In this document: in pieces, positions 55,289-64,000 of the stretch
How the letters are laid out: every line of letters starts with the position of its first letter
Numbering within the stretch: position 1 is the stretch's first letter
Source of the DNA: Notoacmeibacter ruber
GTDB lineage: Bacteria; Pseudomonadota; Alphaproteobacteria; Rhizobiales; Rhizobiaceae
Assembly: GCF_003668555.1 (NCBI RefSeq)
Contig: NZ_RCWN01000001.1
Location: 1,536,501-1,600,500, forward strand
DNA length: 64,000 bases
Direction: 5' to 3'
Program-made: the position numbers and the translations under genes
Notes under the pieces: model-generated
Seen by the model: the letters and a program-made list of their open reading frames with translations, nothing else
What the model was told of the DNA's origin: nothing
The model's database searches: none

Positions 55289-55570
55289 ATGGGTATCGAA
55301 GGGCGTTTCCTCGACCGCTTTCACCGTCTTCCGAACGGCTATTGCCTCGGTCGATACCAAGGTCGCCGCTGGGGTGTCACCAAGAAAGCGGCGAAAGACG
55401 AACGACGTTTCTGGCTTTATGCAGAGGAACTCGGCGGTTCGGACTTCGTCAGCCTCAATCTCTATCGTGGCAGCCAAGGCCGTTTCTACCTGCGCCCCTG
55501 CGAGATGGCGGAAGCGAAGGTCAGACGGTTCGTTCTCGGATTTCATCCTGAACCGCACCGGATCAGCTAG
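55289..55570 (+). CDS. Conserved small protein of unknown function
   Basis: 93 residues, basic, with FLDRFHRLPNGYCLGRYQGRRWGVTKKAAKDERRFWLYAEELGGSDFVSLNLYRG. The Trp/Tyr/Arg-rich composition and lack of signal peptide suggest a soluble protein. I recognise no domain. Similar short proteins occur near murI and icd in other Hyphomicrobiales by general impression, not by a search. Its stop overlaps the convergent hydrolase end by 8 bp. Confidence 0.65.
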   Translation: MGIEGRFLDRFHRLPNGYCLGRYQGRRWGVTKKAAKDERRFWLYAEELGGSDFVSLNLYRGSQGRFYLRPCEMAEAKVRRFVLGFHPEPHRIS

Positions 55571-56474
55571 GCTCCTTCAGGAAAGCCCTCATTAATTCTG
55601 CGACCTTTTGCGGCTTTTCGTGAAGGACCCAATGACCGGCGCCCGGGATAAACACCTTACGCAGATCATCGACATGATCTTCCAACCCCTTGAGAACCGA
55701 CGGGCGTAGCGCCGTATCCTCCTCCCCCCAGATCACGAGATGCGGCATCGTCACCTGAACCAGTGAGTCATCGAGGTTCAAAAGCGGCGCGTCTTCCACT
55801 CCGTCTTCGTCGTTCGGCACGATAATGGGTGATGCACGATACCAGTTCAGCATGGCGGTCAGTGCACCGGGCTGACTCCATGCTTCCTTGTAGGACTGCC
55901 GCTTTTCATCGGAAAGAAAGGGGCAGGCCGAAAAATCCGCCATCATCGAGAGCAATCGCTCATAGTCGTTTTCGGTCAGGCGCTCTTCGGCATCCTCCGC
56001 CTTCAGCTTTGCAATATAGCTGCTCGCGCGCCGCTGCTTTTCGTCATGAAAGATCGCCTGTTGAAAAGTCACCGGATGGGGCCCGTTCACGATGACGAGG
56101 CGCTCGATCAGTTCGGGTTTCGAAAAGGCCATGGCATAGGCGACGGAGGCGCCCCAGTCGTGCCCGGCCAGAAAGAAGGTCTCACCGGGCGCGACAGACT
56201 CCATCAAGGCGAACATGTCCGCAGCCAAATGACGGGTGCGATAGGATTGGACACCCTGTGGCTTTTCCGTCTGGCCATAGCCCCGCTGATCGGGGCGAAT
56301 AATACGAAAGTCCTTATTCAGGATCGAGGCGATATCGGACCAGCCTGCGCGATATTCCGGAAAGCCGTGAAGACACAGAAGAAGCGGCGCGTTTTCCGGA
56401 CCGTCCGCCTCGTAAGCGATCTCGATCCCATTTGCCTCGACGCTTTGCACCTCTGTCATATCTCTATCCTTCAA
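55563..56474 (-). CDS. Alpha/beta hydrolase, epoxide hydrolase/haloalkane dehalogenase type
   Basis: 303 residues. HGFPEYRAGW is the oxyanion HG motif, and GHDWGASVAYAMAF places an Asp nucleophile in the elbow, as in soluble epoxide hydrolases and dehalogenases rather than Ser esterases. The later Asp and the C-terminal His in IPGAGHWVLHEKP complete the triad. The start Met1 or Met6 (ATG at 56459) cannot be separated. Substrate unknown; detoxification of epoxides is the family expectation. Its end overlaps the preceding gene convergently. Confidence 0.88.
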   Translation of the reverse strand: MKDRDMTEVQSVEANGIEIAYEADGPENAPLLLCLHGFPEYRAGWSDIASILNKDFRIIRPDQRGYGQTEKPQGVQSYRTRHLAADMFALMESVAPGETFFLAGHDWGASVAYAMAFSKPELIERLVIVNGPHPVTFQQAIFHDEKQRRASSYIAKLKAEDAEERLTENDYERLLSMMADFSACPFLSDEKRQSYKEAWSQPGALTAMLNWYRASPIIVPNDEDGVEDAPLLNLDDSLVQVTMPHLVIWGEEDTALRPSVLKGLEDHVDDLRKVFIPGAGHWVLHEKPQKVAELMRAFLKEPS

Positions 56475-56602
56475 CCGGTTTCAGGGCACAGCACGCGGAC
56501 AGAAGCCTTCCGAAGTCTATGCACTCGCGTGGATGGCTGCTATGGGGCCATCACAAACGGCCAGTAGGCCCAGGACAGCGATAGATAGAGGGATCGAAAC
56601 TG

Positions 56603-57817
56603 ATGGCGAAGATCAAGGTGGACAATCCGGTCGTCGAGCTCGACGGCGATGAGATGACGCGGATCATCTGGCAGTTCATCAAGGAAAAGCTCATTCATCC
56701 ATATCTGGATATCGACCTGCTCTACTACGACCTGGGCGTCGAGAAGCGCGACGAGACGGACGACCAGATCACGATCGATGCAGCCAATGCGATCAAGGAG
56801 CACGGCGTCGGCGTCAAATGCGCCACGATCACGCCTGACGAAGGCCGTGTCGAGGAGTTCGGCCTCAAGAAGATGTGGCGTTCGCCGAACGGTACGATCC
56901 GCAACATTCTGGGCGGTGTCATCTTCCGCGAGCCGATCATCTGCAAGAACGTACCGCGTCTGGTTCCGGGTTGGACCGAGCCGGTCATCGTCGGCCGTCA
57001 CGCCTTCGGCGATCAGTACCGCGCGACCGACTTCAAGTTTCCCGGCGCCGGCAAGCTGACGATCAAGTTCGTCGGCGAAGATGGCACCGAAATCGAACAC
57101 GAGGTGTTCGACGCGCCGTCCTCCGGCATTGCCATGGCGATGTACAATCTGGACGACTCGATCCGCGACTTCGCACGCGCTTCGCTCAACTATGGCCTGC
57201 AGCGCGGCTATCCGGTCTACCTTTCCACCAAGAATACGATCCTCAAGGCCTATGATGGTCGCTTCAAGGATATCTTCCAGGAGGTCTACGAGACCGAATT
57301 CGAGGACCAGTTCAAGGAAGCCGGCATCACCTATGAGCATCGTCTGATCGACGACATGGTTGCCGCCAATCTGAAATGGTCGGGCGGATATATCTGGGCC
57401 TGTAAGAACTATGATGGCGATGTGCAGTCCGATACGGTGGCGCAGGGCTTCGGTTCGCTCGGCCTGATGACATCGGTTCTCATGACGCCGGATGGCAAGA
57501 CCGTCGAGGCCGAAGCCGCACACGGCACCGTGACGCGCCACTACCGCCAGCACCAGCAGGGTCAGGAAACGTCGACCAACTCGATTGCTTCGATCTTTGC
57601 CTGGACGCGTGGCCTGAAGCACCGTGCCAAGCTCGACGGCAATGATGAGCTGAACAATTTCGCCGAGACGCTGGAAAAGGTCTGCGTTTCCACCGTCGAA
57701 AGCGGCTTCATGACCAAGGACCTAGCGCTTCTGATCGGGCCGGATCAGCCTTGGCTCTCGACCACGGGCTTCCTCGACAAGATCGACGAGAACCTTCAGA
57801 AGGCAATGAGCAAATAA
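56603..57817 (+). CDS. icd: Isocitrate dehydrogenase (NADP+)
   Basis: 404 residues of the eukaryote-like homodimeric class used by alphaproteobacteria, converting isocitrate to 2-oxoglutarate in the TCA cycle. It opens [28 protein letters not shown], has [14 protein letters not shown], the [12 protein letters not shown] phospho-binding loop region, and [11 protein letters not shown] with cofactor residues near 310. Monocistronic by its strong terminator. Confidence 0.97.
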   Translation: MAKIKVDNPVVELDGDEMTRIIWQFIKEKLIHPYLDIDLLYYDLGVEKRDETDDQITIDAANAIKEHGVGVKCATITPDEGRVEEFGLKKMWRSPNGTIRNILGGVIFREPIICKNVPRLVPGWTEPVIVGRHAFGDQYRATDFKFPGAGKLTIKFVGEDGTEIEHEVFDAPSSGIAMAMYNLDDSIRDFARASLNYGLQRGYPVYLSTKNTILKAYDGRFKDIFQEVYETEFEDQFKEAGITYEHRLIDDMVAANLKWSGGYIWACKNYDGDVQSDTVAQGFGSLGLMTSVLMTPDGKTVEAEAAHGTVTRHYRQHQQGQETSTNSIASIFAWTRGLKHRAKLDGNDELNNFAETLEKVCVSTVESGFMTKDLALLIGPDQPWLSTTGFLDKIDENLQKAMSK

Positions 57818-57847
57818 GCTCCTGCCGGAATTGAACGAAATCGAACA

Positions 57848-57875
57848 AGCGGCGCTTCCGGGCGCCGCTTTTTTT
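57848..57875 (+). terminator. Rho-independent terminator of icd
   Basis: The stem AGCGGCGC/GCGCCGCT (57848-57855 with 57862-57869, 6-base loop) is followed by a run of seven T residues. Located 31 bp after the icd stop. Confidence 0.93.
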
Positions 57876-58000
57876 AATCCTGATTGCGGTTCATCGCACA
57901 GGCTTGGCTCTCAACTCAAATTTCGACGAAAATGAACCGTCCCTAAGGACCGGTACAGCGCCGTTTCAGCGCCTCGATCTTCACATTCATGCCTGTCGAC

Positions 58001-58366
58001 CTAGTAGCCGACCCACCAGTCGATAACCGCAAGGCCCCATGTCCAGATCGCGATAATGGAGGCGATCAGCACCGCTAACGAGCCGCAATCCTTTGCCACT
58101 TTGATCTGCTCGTGAAAGCTTGTCGAAAGGGCGTCGCACGCCTTTTCGATGCCGGTATTAAGCGCCTCGACGAGCATCAGGATCAGGATGACGGAGATGA
58201 GCAGGGCGTATCCGCGCCAATCTTCTGAAATGGGAAGCGCCACGAAAAGCGCGACCACGAGAAGAAAGCACTCCTGCCGGAACGCCTTCTCATGCGTTGC
58301 AAGAAACAGAAACCCGTCTACCGAGTTCCAGAAGGCATCGACCAACCGCTTCATGAGGCGCCCCAA
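58001..58366 (-). CDS. dgkA: Diacylglycerol kinase (DgkA)
   Basis: 121 residues, an integral membrane enzyme with three helices that phosphorylates diacylglycerol or undecaprenol in lipid recycling. The signature LVEALNTGIEKACDALS near residue 66 carries the conserved Glu and Asn of the active site, and the basic N-terminal RLVDAFWNSVDGF amphipathic helix precedes helix 1. Met1 or Met5 may start it. Transcribed leftward, 44 bp after the DODA gene, so possibly co-transcribed with it. Confidence 0.92.
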   Translation of the reverse strand: MGRLMKRLVDAFWNSVDGFLFLATHEKAFRQECFLLVVALFVALPISEDWRGYALLISVILILMLVEALNTGIEKACDALSTSFHEQIKVAKDCGSLAVLIASIIAIWTWGLAVIDWWVGY

Positions 58367-58410
58367 ACGTCATTGTGCAGCGCCGGGATACAAGAAGCCT
58401 CTTCTGTTGG

Positions 58411-59232
58411 CTAGTCGAAGCGGTAGACGTCGAAGGAGAGAACGCCTCCTACACGGGAATGATGAATCCGCCGACCGTCACTCTTCTCCCCCGCCGCGCC
58501 ATGGGCAAAGAAGATCGGCATGAGATGCTCGTCGGTCGGATGATTGTCGGCGACGAAGGGCGCCTTCTCTTTCCATTCCAGGAGAGCTCCACCACCCTTC
58601 TTTTCGACGGCGTCGGCAAACCAGTCCGTGAACGCGTCGATGCGTTCGGTAAATTCACGCGGTACCGCTTTCCCGGTTCTCATTTCGCTGAAGACAGCGC
58701 GCAGATTGTGCGTGATGTGGCCGGAACCAACGAGCAGAACGCCCTCCTCCCGCAATGGTGCGAGCGCCTTGCCGATGCTGTGATGCCATGCCGCATCACG
58801 CGAGGGGTCGATCGAAATCTGAACGATCGGAATGTCGGCTTCCGGATAGATCAGCCGCATCATGGTCCACGTGCCATGATCGTAACCTCGCTGAGGTATG
58901 CGCGTTGGGGTAAGCCCCTGCTCATCCAACATCGTGAACACACGCTCGGCCAGTGCTGCTTCTCCGCGCGCCGGATAGACCATCTCAAACAACTCGGCGG
59001 GGAAACCGCGACCGAAATCATAGATCATGCCTGGCTCGGGATCGGTCACGACCGAGACACCGCTCGTCTCGAAATGCGCACTCATGATCACCACAGCTTT
59101 CGGCCTAGGCAGCTCCGCCGCAAGGTTCTCATAGAAATGTTTGGCCGGCGTATCGTCGAGCATCACATTCGGGCCGCCATGGGAAAGAAAAAGCGTGGGC
59201 ATGGAATGTGTTTCGGTTGTCAAATGAGACAT
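58411..59232 (-). CDS. DODA-type extradiol ring-cleavage dioxygenase (YgiD-like)
   Basis: 273 residues; a class III (LigB-superfamily) non-haem iron enzyme. Metal ligands are suggested by PTLFLSHGGPNVML near the N-terminus, KAVVIMSAHFE with the first His group, and GYDHGTWTMMRLIYPEA. YgiD/DODA proteins cleave 3,4-dihydroxyphenylalanine-type catechols in vitro; physiological substrate is usually unknown. The gene is the next leftward one after a terminator, and is followed by dgkA. Confidence 0.88.
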   Translation of the reverse strand: MSHLTTETHSMPTLFLSHGGPNVMLDDTPAKHFYENLAAELPRPKAVVIMSAHFETSGVSVVTDPEPGMIYDFGRGFPAELFEMVYPARGEAALAERVFTMLDEQGLTPTRIPQRGYDHGTWTMMRLIYPEADIPIVQISIDPSRDAAWHHSIGKALAPLREEGVLLVGSGHITHNLRAVFSEMRTGKAVPREFTERIDAFTDWFADAVEKKGGGALLEWKEKAPFVADNHPTDEHLMPIFFAHGAAGEKSDGRRIHHSRVGGVLSFDVYRFD

Positions 59233-59321
59233 GGGATTTCTCCTTGTCTCGCTAAGATGAGGGACAGCGAGGAATGAGAAAATCCCTCCTGCAAGGACAG
59301 ATCATCGCCGTTTTGTGAACG

Positions 59322-59356
59322 AAAAAACCCGCCCCGTTCACAGACGGGGCGGGTTT
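59322..59356 (-). terminator. Intrinsic terminator after the DAHP synthase gene
   Basis: A perfect 13-bp stem AAACCCGCCCCGT/ACGGGGCGGGTTT (59325-59337 with 59344-59356, 6-base loop), followed on the minus strand by a T tract (A run at 59322-59327 on +). Ends the HTH-DAHP synthase transcript. Confidence 0.93.
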
Positions 59357-59379
59357 GAAGTTGGCAGGCGCTCTGGAGG

Positions 59380-60759
59380 TCAGCCAGCTGCCGCCGTCTT
59401 CTGCTGCTGTTCCTGATTCTTCCGCAGCAATTCCGCAACCATGAAAGCCAGTTCGAGCGCTTGCTCGGCATTCAGGCGCGGGTCGCAGTGGGTGTGATAG
59501 CGGCTGCCGAGATCGGCTTCGCCAATGGCACGGGCCCCGCCCATGCACTCGGTCACATCCTTGCCCGTCATTTCTACGTGAACACCGCCGGGATAGGTCC
59601 CCTCGGCACGGTGGATGTCGAAGAAGGACTGGACTTCCCGCGTGATCCGCTCGAACGGTCGCGTCTTGTAGCTGCCGGCAGAAATGGTGTTGCCGTGCAT
59701 CGGATCGCAGGACCAGACCACGGTCCGCCCTTCCTGCTCGACCCGGCGGATCAGGCGCGGCAGATGTTCGCCCACCTTGTCGCTGCCGAAACGGCCGATC
59801 AGGGTCAGACGCCCGGGTTCATCCTCCGGGTTGAGGCGGTCAATCAGACGAATGAGATCGTCTTCGTCCATCGAGGGGCCGCACTTCAAACCGATCGGGT
59901 TCTTCACCCCGCGGCAAAATTCGATATGCGCATGATCGTATTGGCGTGTCCGGTCGCCGATCCAGATCATGTGACCCGAAGTGGCATAGTAGTCGTTCGA
60001 GGTGGAATCGATCCGCGTCAGCGCCTCTTCATAGCCGAGCAGCAGCGCTTCGTGGCTGGTATACATATCGGTCTCGCGGAGGCGGCGATAATTATCCGAA
60101 TTGATGCCGATTGCCGACATGAAGTCCATGGTCTCGGAAATGCGTGCGGCAAGCGCCTCGTAGCGATTGCGCTGCGGGCTGTCGGATACGAAACCGAGCA
60201 TCCATTTGTGCACATTCTCCAGGCTGGCATAACCGCCTTGGGCAAAAGCACGCAGCAGGTTCAGCGTAGCGGCTGCCTGCCGGTAGGCCATCTCCTGGCG
60301 CATCGGATCGGGAATACGCGAAGCTTCATCGAAATCGATGCCGTTGATAATATCGCCGCGATAGGACGGAAGCTCTACACCATCCTTGCTTTCCATATCG
60401 GAAGAGCGTGGCTTGGCGAACTGCCCTGCAATGCGCCCGACCTTCACCACCGGCTTCCCACCCGCGAAGGTCAGCACAACCGACATCTGGAGAAACGCGC
60501 GGAAGAAGTCCCGAATGTTGTCGGCGCCATGCTCGGCAAAGCTCTCGGCGCAATCGCCACCCTGAAGAAGAAAAGCACGACCCGCAGCAACGTCCGCAAG
60601 CTTCTCGCGCAGAGAACGCACTTCGCCGGCGAAAACCAAAGGCGGAAAGGAACTGAGGCGCTCCTCGACTTCTTTCAGAACGCTCGCATCGGGATAGGCG
60701 GGGACCTGCTTGATCGGCTTCTCGCGCCAGGATGACGGCGACCACGGTTCTGCGTTCAC
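59380..60759 (-). CDS. Class II 3-deoxy-7-phosphoheptulonate (DAHP) synthase
   Basis: 459 residues from a GTG at 60759 that has the strong Shine-Dalgarno AAGGAGGG 7 bases upstream. This plant/AroA-II type enzyme condenses PEP and erythrose 4-phosphate, the first step of the shikimate pathway. It has [19 protein letters not shown], the [12 protein letters not shown]ys motif, [12 protein letters not shown] and [12 protein letters not shown], plus the [18 protein letters not shown]-terminal metal region. No stop separates it from an upstream XRE-like HTH reading frame, so a long fused form cannot be excluded, but 459 residues is the normal size. Confidence 0.93.
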   Translation of the reverse strand: MNAEPWSPSSWREKPIKQVPAYPDASVLKEVEERLSSFPPLVFAGEVRSLREKLADVAAGRAFLLQGGDCAESFAEHGADNIRDFFRAFLQMSVVLTFAGGKPVVKVGRIAGQFAKPRSSDMESKDGVELPSYRGDIINGIDFDEASRIPDPMRQEMAYRQAAATLNLLRAFAQGGYASLENVHKWMLGFVSDSPQRNRYEALAARISETMDFMSAIGINSDNYRRLRETDMYTSHEALLLGYEEALTRIDSTSNDYYATSGHMIWIGDRTRQYDHAHIEFCRGVKNPIGLKCGPSMDEDDLIRLIDRLNPEDEPGRLTLIGRFGSDKVGEHLPRLIRRVEQEGRTVVWSCDPMHGNTISAGSYKTRPFERITREVQSFFDIHRAEGTYPGGVHVEMTGKDVTECMGGARAIGEADLGSRYHTHCDPRLNAEQALELAFMVAELLRKNQEQQQKTAAAG

Positions 60760-61062
60760 GTGACGGCCCTCCTTCTTTGAATCTGTCTTGTGAGTATTAT
60801 CGACCGCAATACGGGGACGCAGCGGTGCATGGCTCGGATCGGCGAATGCCGAATGAGGCGGAATGGCCAGCGCGGCTTCGTCTGCGAGACCACGGATCTT
60901 CACAGCCGCAATTGTCTCGAAAGGACGATCAGCCTCTGATTCCATTCGGTTAACCGTTGGCTGGGAAACACCCGTGCGACGCGCAAGTTCGCTCTGGCTC
61001 AAATCCAGCATCGCGCGGATATAGCGAATCTGGCGCCCGGTCAGGCTCGGAATATCGACCAT
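60760..61062 (-). CDS. XRE-type helix-turn-helix reading frame, in frame with and without a stop before DAHP synthase
   Basis: From an ATG at 61062 with a GGAGG ribosome binding site, 101 codons run straight into the DAHP synthase start codon. Residues about 8-42 ([34 protein letters not shown]) are a classic XRE DNA-binding helix-turn-helix; the rest is Ala/Pro-rich linker with no recognised domain. Either a translational fusion, a shared transcript with internal reinitiation giving two forms, or a regulator that lost its stop. A palindrome 46 bp upstream could be its operator. Confidence 0.7.
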
Positions 61063-61107
61063 GAAGTGCCTCCAATCGGTTCGAGGCACCCCTATTCTAC
61101 TCTACAA

Positions 61108-61140
61108 TTCTATTCAACCCGAAAAACGAAATGAATAGAA
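61108..61140. promoter_or_regulatory. Inverted repeat upstream of the HTH-DAHP synthase gene
   Basis: Arms TTCTATTCA (61108-61116) and TGAATAGAA (61132-61140) are exact inverse complements with a 15-base AT-rich spacer. It sits 46-78 bp before the HTH start and between gor and this unit. It is a candidate binding site for the XRE protein or part of the promoter region. Confidence 0.45.
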
Positions 61141-61143
61141 AAT

Positions 61144-62541
61144 TCATGCCGAGACGCGTTCACCGTCTCGGATGCGGTAGCTGGGCTCATACATCGTCAC
61201 GATTTCCTCGGCAGCAGACGGGTGAAGCGCCATGGTGGAATCGAAGTCAGCTTTTGTCAGGCCGGCCTTCACCGCTATGGCCAGGATTTGCGCCAATTCA
61301 CCAGCGTCCGGTCCAAGAATATGTGCGCCCAGCACACGATCGCTTTCGGCATCGACGACGATCTTGATCATCATCCGCTCATCCCGCTGCGCCAGGGTAT
61401 TGCGCATCGGCCTGAAGGATGACTTGTAAATGTCGAGATCGTCGAACTCCTCACAGGCATCATCCTCGGAGAGCCCGACCGTTCCGATCTCAGGCTGCGA
61501 GAAGACCGCTGTCGGAATGCAGCCATAATCAGGCTTTGTGGGATTGTCGTGATAAAGCGTCTGAATGAGGCACATCGCCTCGTGAATGGCGACCGGCGTC
61601 AGCTGAACCCGATCCGTCACATCTCCCAAGGCCCAAACGTTCTCGACATTGGTACGTGAAAACTCGTCGACGCAGATCGCGCCCTTTTGATCGGTCTCAA
61701 CTCCGGCCGCATCCAATCCGAGAGCCTCGGTATTGGGCTCGCGACCGATCGCCATCATCACCTGGTCGAATGCGAGCGCCTCATCCGCATTGTGAAGGCA
61801 CGCATCGATGCGGCCGTCCTCGCGTTTCTCCAGCTTGCGCAGATTGTCACGAGTGATGATGCGAATGCCCTTGCGCGCCATCGCGTCATGCAGCCCGCGG
61901 CGAATATCGCGATCAAAACGACCGAGAATTTCCACGCCGCGATAAAGCAATGTCGTCTCGACGCCGAGGCCATGAAAGATATTGGCGAACTCGACAGCGA
62001 TATACCCTCCGCCATAGATGAGGATCGATTTCGGTAGCGTCTCGAGGTGGAAAGCATCGTTGCTGTCGATTGCGAGATCGAAGCCCGGCAGCGCGATGTG
62101 CTCGCTCGGCCTGCTGCCGGTCGCCACGACGATCTGGTCCGCTGTCACGACCATGTCCTGGCATGAGAGGCGAAGCGTGTGCGCATCTTCCAGAACCGCG
62201 CGACCGCAGAAAATGTCGACATCGGCCTTTTCGAGACCGTCATTATAGAGGCTTTCTAGTCGGTCGATTTCGGCATCTTTGTTTTGGATGAGCGTCTGCC
62301 AGTCGAAGGAGCTTTTTCCAACGGTCCAACCGTAACCTGCGGCGTCTTCAAAATGCTCGTGGAACTGGCTGGCATAAACGAAGAGCTTCTTCGGGACACA
62401 ACCGCGAATAACACACGTGCCGCCAAGACGATATTCCTCCGCAATCGCCACCTTCTTTCCGAGTTCGCCGGCGCGTCGGGCCGCGCGTACTCCGGCGGAA
62501 CCTCCACCGATGACGAACAGATCATAATCGTAACGCTGCAT
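61144..62541 (-). CDS. gor: Glutathione-disulfide reductase
   Basis: 465 residues of the pyridine nucleotide-disulfide oxidoreductase family, keeping glutathione reduced with NADPH. FAD-binding GGGSAGVRAARRA near the N-terminus, the redox pair GGTCVIRGCVPKKLFVY, the NAD(P) site ILIYGGGYIAVEFANIF, and C-terminal HPSAAEEIVTMYEP containing the catalytic His and Glu. It is read leftward, then the HTH unit follows; the reductase has no evident terminator of its own. Confidence 0.94.
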   Translation of the reverse strand: MQRYDYDLFVIGGGSAGVRAARRAGELGKKVAIAEEYRLGGTCVIRGCVPKKLFVYASQFHEHFEDAAGYGWTVGKSSFDWQTLIQNKDAEIDRLESLYNDGLEKADVDIFCGRAVLEDAHTLRLSCQDMVVTADQIVVATGSRPSEHIALPGFDLAIDSNDAFHLETLPKSILIYGGGYIAVEFANIFHGLGVETTLLYRGVEILGRFDRDIRRGLHDAMARKGIRIITRDNLRKLEKREDGRIDACLHNADEALAFDQVMMAIGREPNTEALGLDAAGVETDQKGAICVDEFSRTNVENVWALGDVTDRVQLTPVAIHEAMCLIQTLYHDNPTKPDYGCIPTAVFSQPEIGTVGLSEDDACEEFDDLDIYKSSFRPMRNTLAQRDERMMIKIVVDAESDRVLGAHILGPDAGELAQILAIAVKAGLTKADFDSTMALHPSAAEEIVTMYEPSYRIRDGERVSA

Positions 62542-62572
62542 AGGAATTCACCAATCTTTGGAGCGGTATGCC

Positions 62573-62610
62573 GAAAAAAGAAACCGGCGCGAAAACTGGT
62601 TCCGCGCCGG
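62573..62610 (-). terminator. Intrinsic terminator of the rpiA-DUF2059 unit
   Basis: On the minus strand the stem CCGGCGCG/CGCGCCGG (62584-62591 with 62603-62610) is followed by TTTCTTTTTT. Located 29-66 bp after the DUF2059 stop and just before gor. Confidence 0.92.
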
Positions 62611-62638
62611 GCAAAATCAAGCAGTCGGCTGTCGACGG

Positions 62639-63202
62639 TCAGTTTGCAGCCGGCTCTTCAGGCTCTGCACTTTCGTCGGAAGCCGCGTCCTCGGCAGGCT
62701 GGCCCTGGCCTTGACTTGCGACTTCTTCAACACGGCTCTGCACCGCGGTAGCAAGATCCTTGCGAAAGCCCTCACGCCAGATTTCGGCGGCGCGGCCAAC
62801 TTCCCGATACATGATTTCCTGCTCGTTCAGCATCTTCTGGCCGACATCGGTGGAAAAGAAATCTGCGAGCTGGCGGAGCTCTTCTTCCGTGAAGGCCTTC
62901 GCATAGATCAGCGCCGCTTCACCCTTGAACGCCTGGAAGCGGTCGGCGAGGTTGAGCGCCTCTTCCTGAACGATCTCATTCACCTGATCGGCCAGGTTGG
63001 GATAGGCCACGACGATCTGCGATTCGATGGCGAGCGCATCCTTGATCGGATAGTCGGCGAACATGTCTGTGACGTGAATGGCATCGATCAGCCGCAACGC
63101 CTGCTCTTTCTGCGCGTCGGTAACGGTCTGCGCAAAGGCGGAGCCGGTCAGCATCATACCAAGCGCGGCCATTCCAAACATTACCCTGCGAAATGTTGGC
63201 AT
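62639..63202 (-). CDS. DUF2059 domain-containing secreted protein
   Basis: 187 residues from the ATG at 63202 (preceded by TGGAG); an ATG at 63217 overlaps the rpiA stop. A Sec signal peptide (RRVMFGMAALGMMLTGSAFAQ) cleaves near residue 24 of this form. DUF2059 shows in FTEEELRQLADFFSTDVGQKMLNEQEIM; the function of this family is unknown. The Glu/Pro/Ala-rich tail may be disordered. It is co-transcribed with rpiA: the spacing is only 14 bp. Confidence 0.85.
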   Translation of the reverse strand: MPTFRRVMFGMAALGMMLTGSAFAQTVTDAQKEQALRLIDAIHVTDMFADYPIKDALAIESQIVVAYPNLADQVNEIVQEEALNLADRFQAFKGEAALIYAKAFTEEELRQLADFFSTDVGQKMLNEQEIMYREVGRAAEIWREGFRKDLATAVQSRVEEVASQGQGQPAEDAASDESAEPEEPAAN

Positions 63203-63216
63203 CAAATACTCCATCA

Positions 63217-63918
63217 TTATACGGCGAGCGGCGTAAACCGTTTCACTCCCTCAGAACTGGCAATCACGGCCAGAACTGCAACATCGAGAAAAAGACCATG
63301 CTCGACGACACCCGCAATGTCGTGCAGCGATCTGGATAGCGCTCTTGAATCCGGAATGCGGCCAAATGATGCATCGACGATGAGATGGCCGCCATCGGTC
63401 ACGAATGGATCGTCCTCTCCACCCCTTAAAGACAAGGTTCCGGATAATCCGAGAGACTTGGCCACCTCTTCAATCGCCAGTCGAGTCGCTTCAAGCCCGA
63501 ACCGGTTGACTTCAATCGGCAGTGGAAAACGGCCCAGCGTGTCGACCATCTTGCTTTCATCGGCAATGACGATCATCCGCTGACTGGCCTTGGCGACGAT
63601 CTTCTCGCGCAGCAGAGCGCCACCGCCTCCCTTGATGAGGCCAAGCGAAGGGTCGATCTCATCTGCGCCATCAATGGTCAGATCGAGCGCCGGCGTTTCC
63701 TTCAGCGTCGACAAGGGCACGCCAAGTTTCTCACAGAGCGCCGCGGTACGTTCGGAGGTCGGAACGCCGATGATTGAAAGGCCGTCGGCCACGCGCTCCG
63801 CCAGAAGATGGATGAAGGCCTCCGCCGTGGAACCGGTGCCAATTCCGAGCTTCATTCCGCTCTGGACTTCCGAAAGAGCGTCTCGAGCCGCTTCTGTTTT
63901 CAGCGCTACAGCATCCAT
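63217..63918 (-). CDS. rpiA: Ribose-5-phosphate isomerase A
   Basis: 233 residues from the ATG at 63918 (CAGGA upstream); a longer frame to 63978 has no ribosome binding site. It interconverts ribose 5-phosphate and ribulose 5-phosphate. Motifs [33 protein letters not shown] and the [11 protein letters not shown] loop hold the catalytic residues. The 82 bp beyond the start to the window end show no further feature. It precedes the DUF2059 gene closely and ends at the terminator near 62590. Confidence 0.95.
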   Translation of the reverse strand: MDAVALKTEAARDALSEVQSGMKLGIGTGSTAEAFIHLLAERVADGLSIIGVPTSERTAALCEKLGVPLSTLKETPALDLTIDGADEIDPSLGLIKGGGGALLREKIVAKASQRMIVIADESKMVDTLGRFPLPIEVNRFGLEATRLAIEEVAKSLGLSGTLSLRGGEDDPFVTDGGHLIVDASFGRIPDSRALSRSLHDIAGVVEHGLFLDVAVLAVIASSEGVKRFTPLAV

Positions 63919-64000
63919 TCCTGCATTCCGCCTTATTGATCCCGGCTGCTCGCTTAACAGCTTTACCCCAAGCGTCAAAGCCCCGGCTTGACCTGAAGAT

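Noticed and set aside
60757-61062. Frameshift as the cause of the HTH-DAHPS continuity
   Set aside because: A TGA overlapping the GTG start exists in another frame, which would fit normal coupled genes, but the alternative frames there show no usual XRE C-terminus, so the in-frame reading is kept as seen.

Overview
This 64 kb window reads as ordinary chromosome from a GC-rich alphaproteobacterium, most likely of the order Hyphomicrobiales (Rhizobiales). The evidence is the gene repertoire: DUF1476/ATPase zeta subunit, DUF1127 and DUF3563 mini-proteins, class II DAHP synthase, B12-dependent NrdJ, an HWE/HisKA_2-type sensor kinase, and a purC-purS-purQ...purL-bolA-grxD string followed by ttcA, rpsD, phoX, murI, a TrmJ-type methyltransferase and icd. 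Genus cannot be told from the sequence alone. I saw no CRISPR array, rRNA operon, intact insertion sequence or prophage.

Layout. 1-8.7 kb: SDR tail, two MFS transporters, threonine ammonia-lyase (ilvA), a tandem pair of TrkH potassium transporters and a YihY membrane protein. 8.8-12.5 kb: tRNA-Leu(UAA), a CinA-type protein, gpt, a Nudix hydrolase and a PiT phosphate transporter. 12.5-16.8 kb: nrdJ behind a long structured leader and a near-consensus NrdR box. 16.8-19.2 kb: an AT-richer accessory pocket with a candidate small RNA, an unlisted 52-residue zinc-ribbon gene, a terminator-like hairpin and a DUF4062 gene, then about 530 bp of probable non-coding or repeat DNA. 19.2-25.3 kb: a small HTH-like protein, an FMN-binding stress protein, an ABC-2 exporter, a CAP lipoprotein, GNAT, pirin, a sensor kinase and DUF3563.

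25.3-32.2 kb is one leftward unit of molybdenum-hydroxylase maturation genes (flavin reductase, MoxR/CoxD, CoxE, two-part XdhC/CoxI, a molybdopterin-binding/MocA fusion) followed by two further genes. No hydroxylase structural genes lie in the window. 32.3-38 kb: P1 peptidase, VOC protein, rpe, purB, an EamA exporter and a RBBP9/YdeN-like protein that has lost its catalytic Ser and His. 38-45.7 kb: zeta subunit, purC-S-Q, then a lipoprotein and a divergent DUF1127/MocR pair, then purL, bolA and grxD. 45.8-52.6 kb: Bcr/CflA exporter, ttcA, rpsD, a divergent HxlR/oxidoreductase pair, a decayed cupin pseudogene and phoX with a Pho-box-like site. 52.7-64 kb: EamA exporter, murI-trmJ, epoxide-hydrolase-like enzyme, icd, dgkA, a DODA-type dioxygenase, an XRE helix-turn-helix reading frame that runs without a stop into class II DAHP synthase, gor, a DUF2059 protein and rpiA.

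The best candidates for something undescribed are the zinc-ribbon/hairpin/DUF4062 pocket at 17.2-18.6 kb, the in-frame HTH-DAHP synthase arrangement at 59.4-61.1 kb, and the pseudo-hydrolase at 37.4 kb. The rest is mostly conserved housekeeping.
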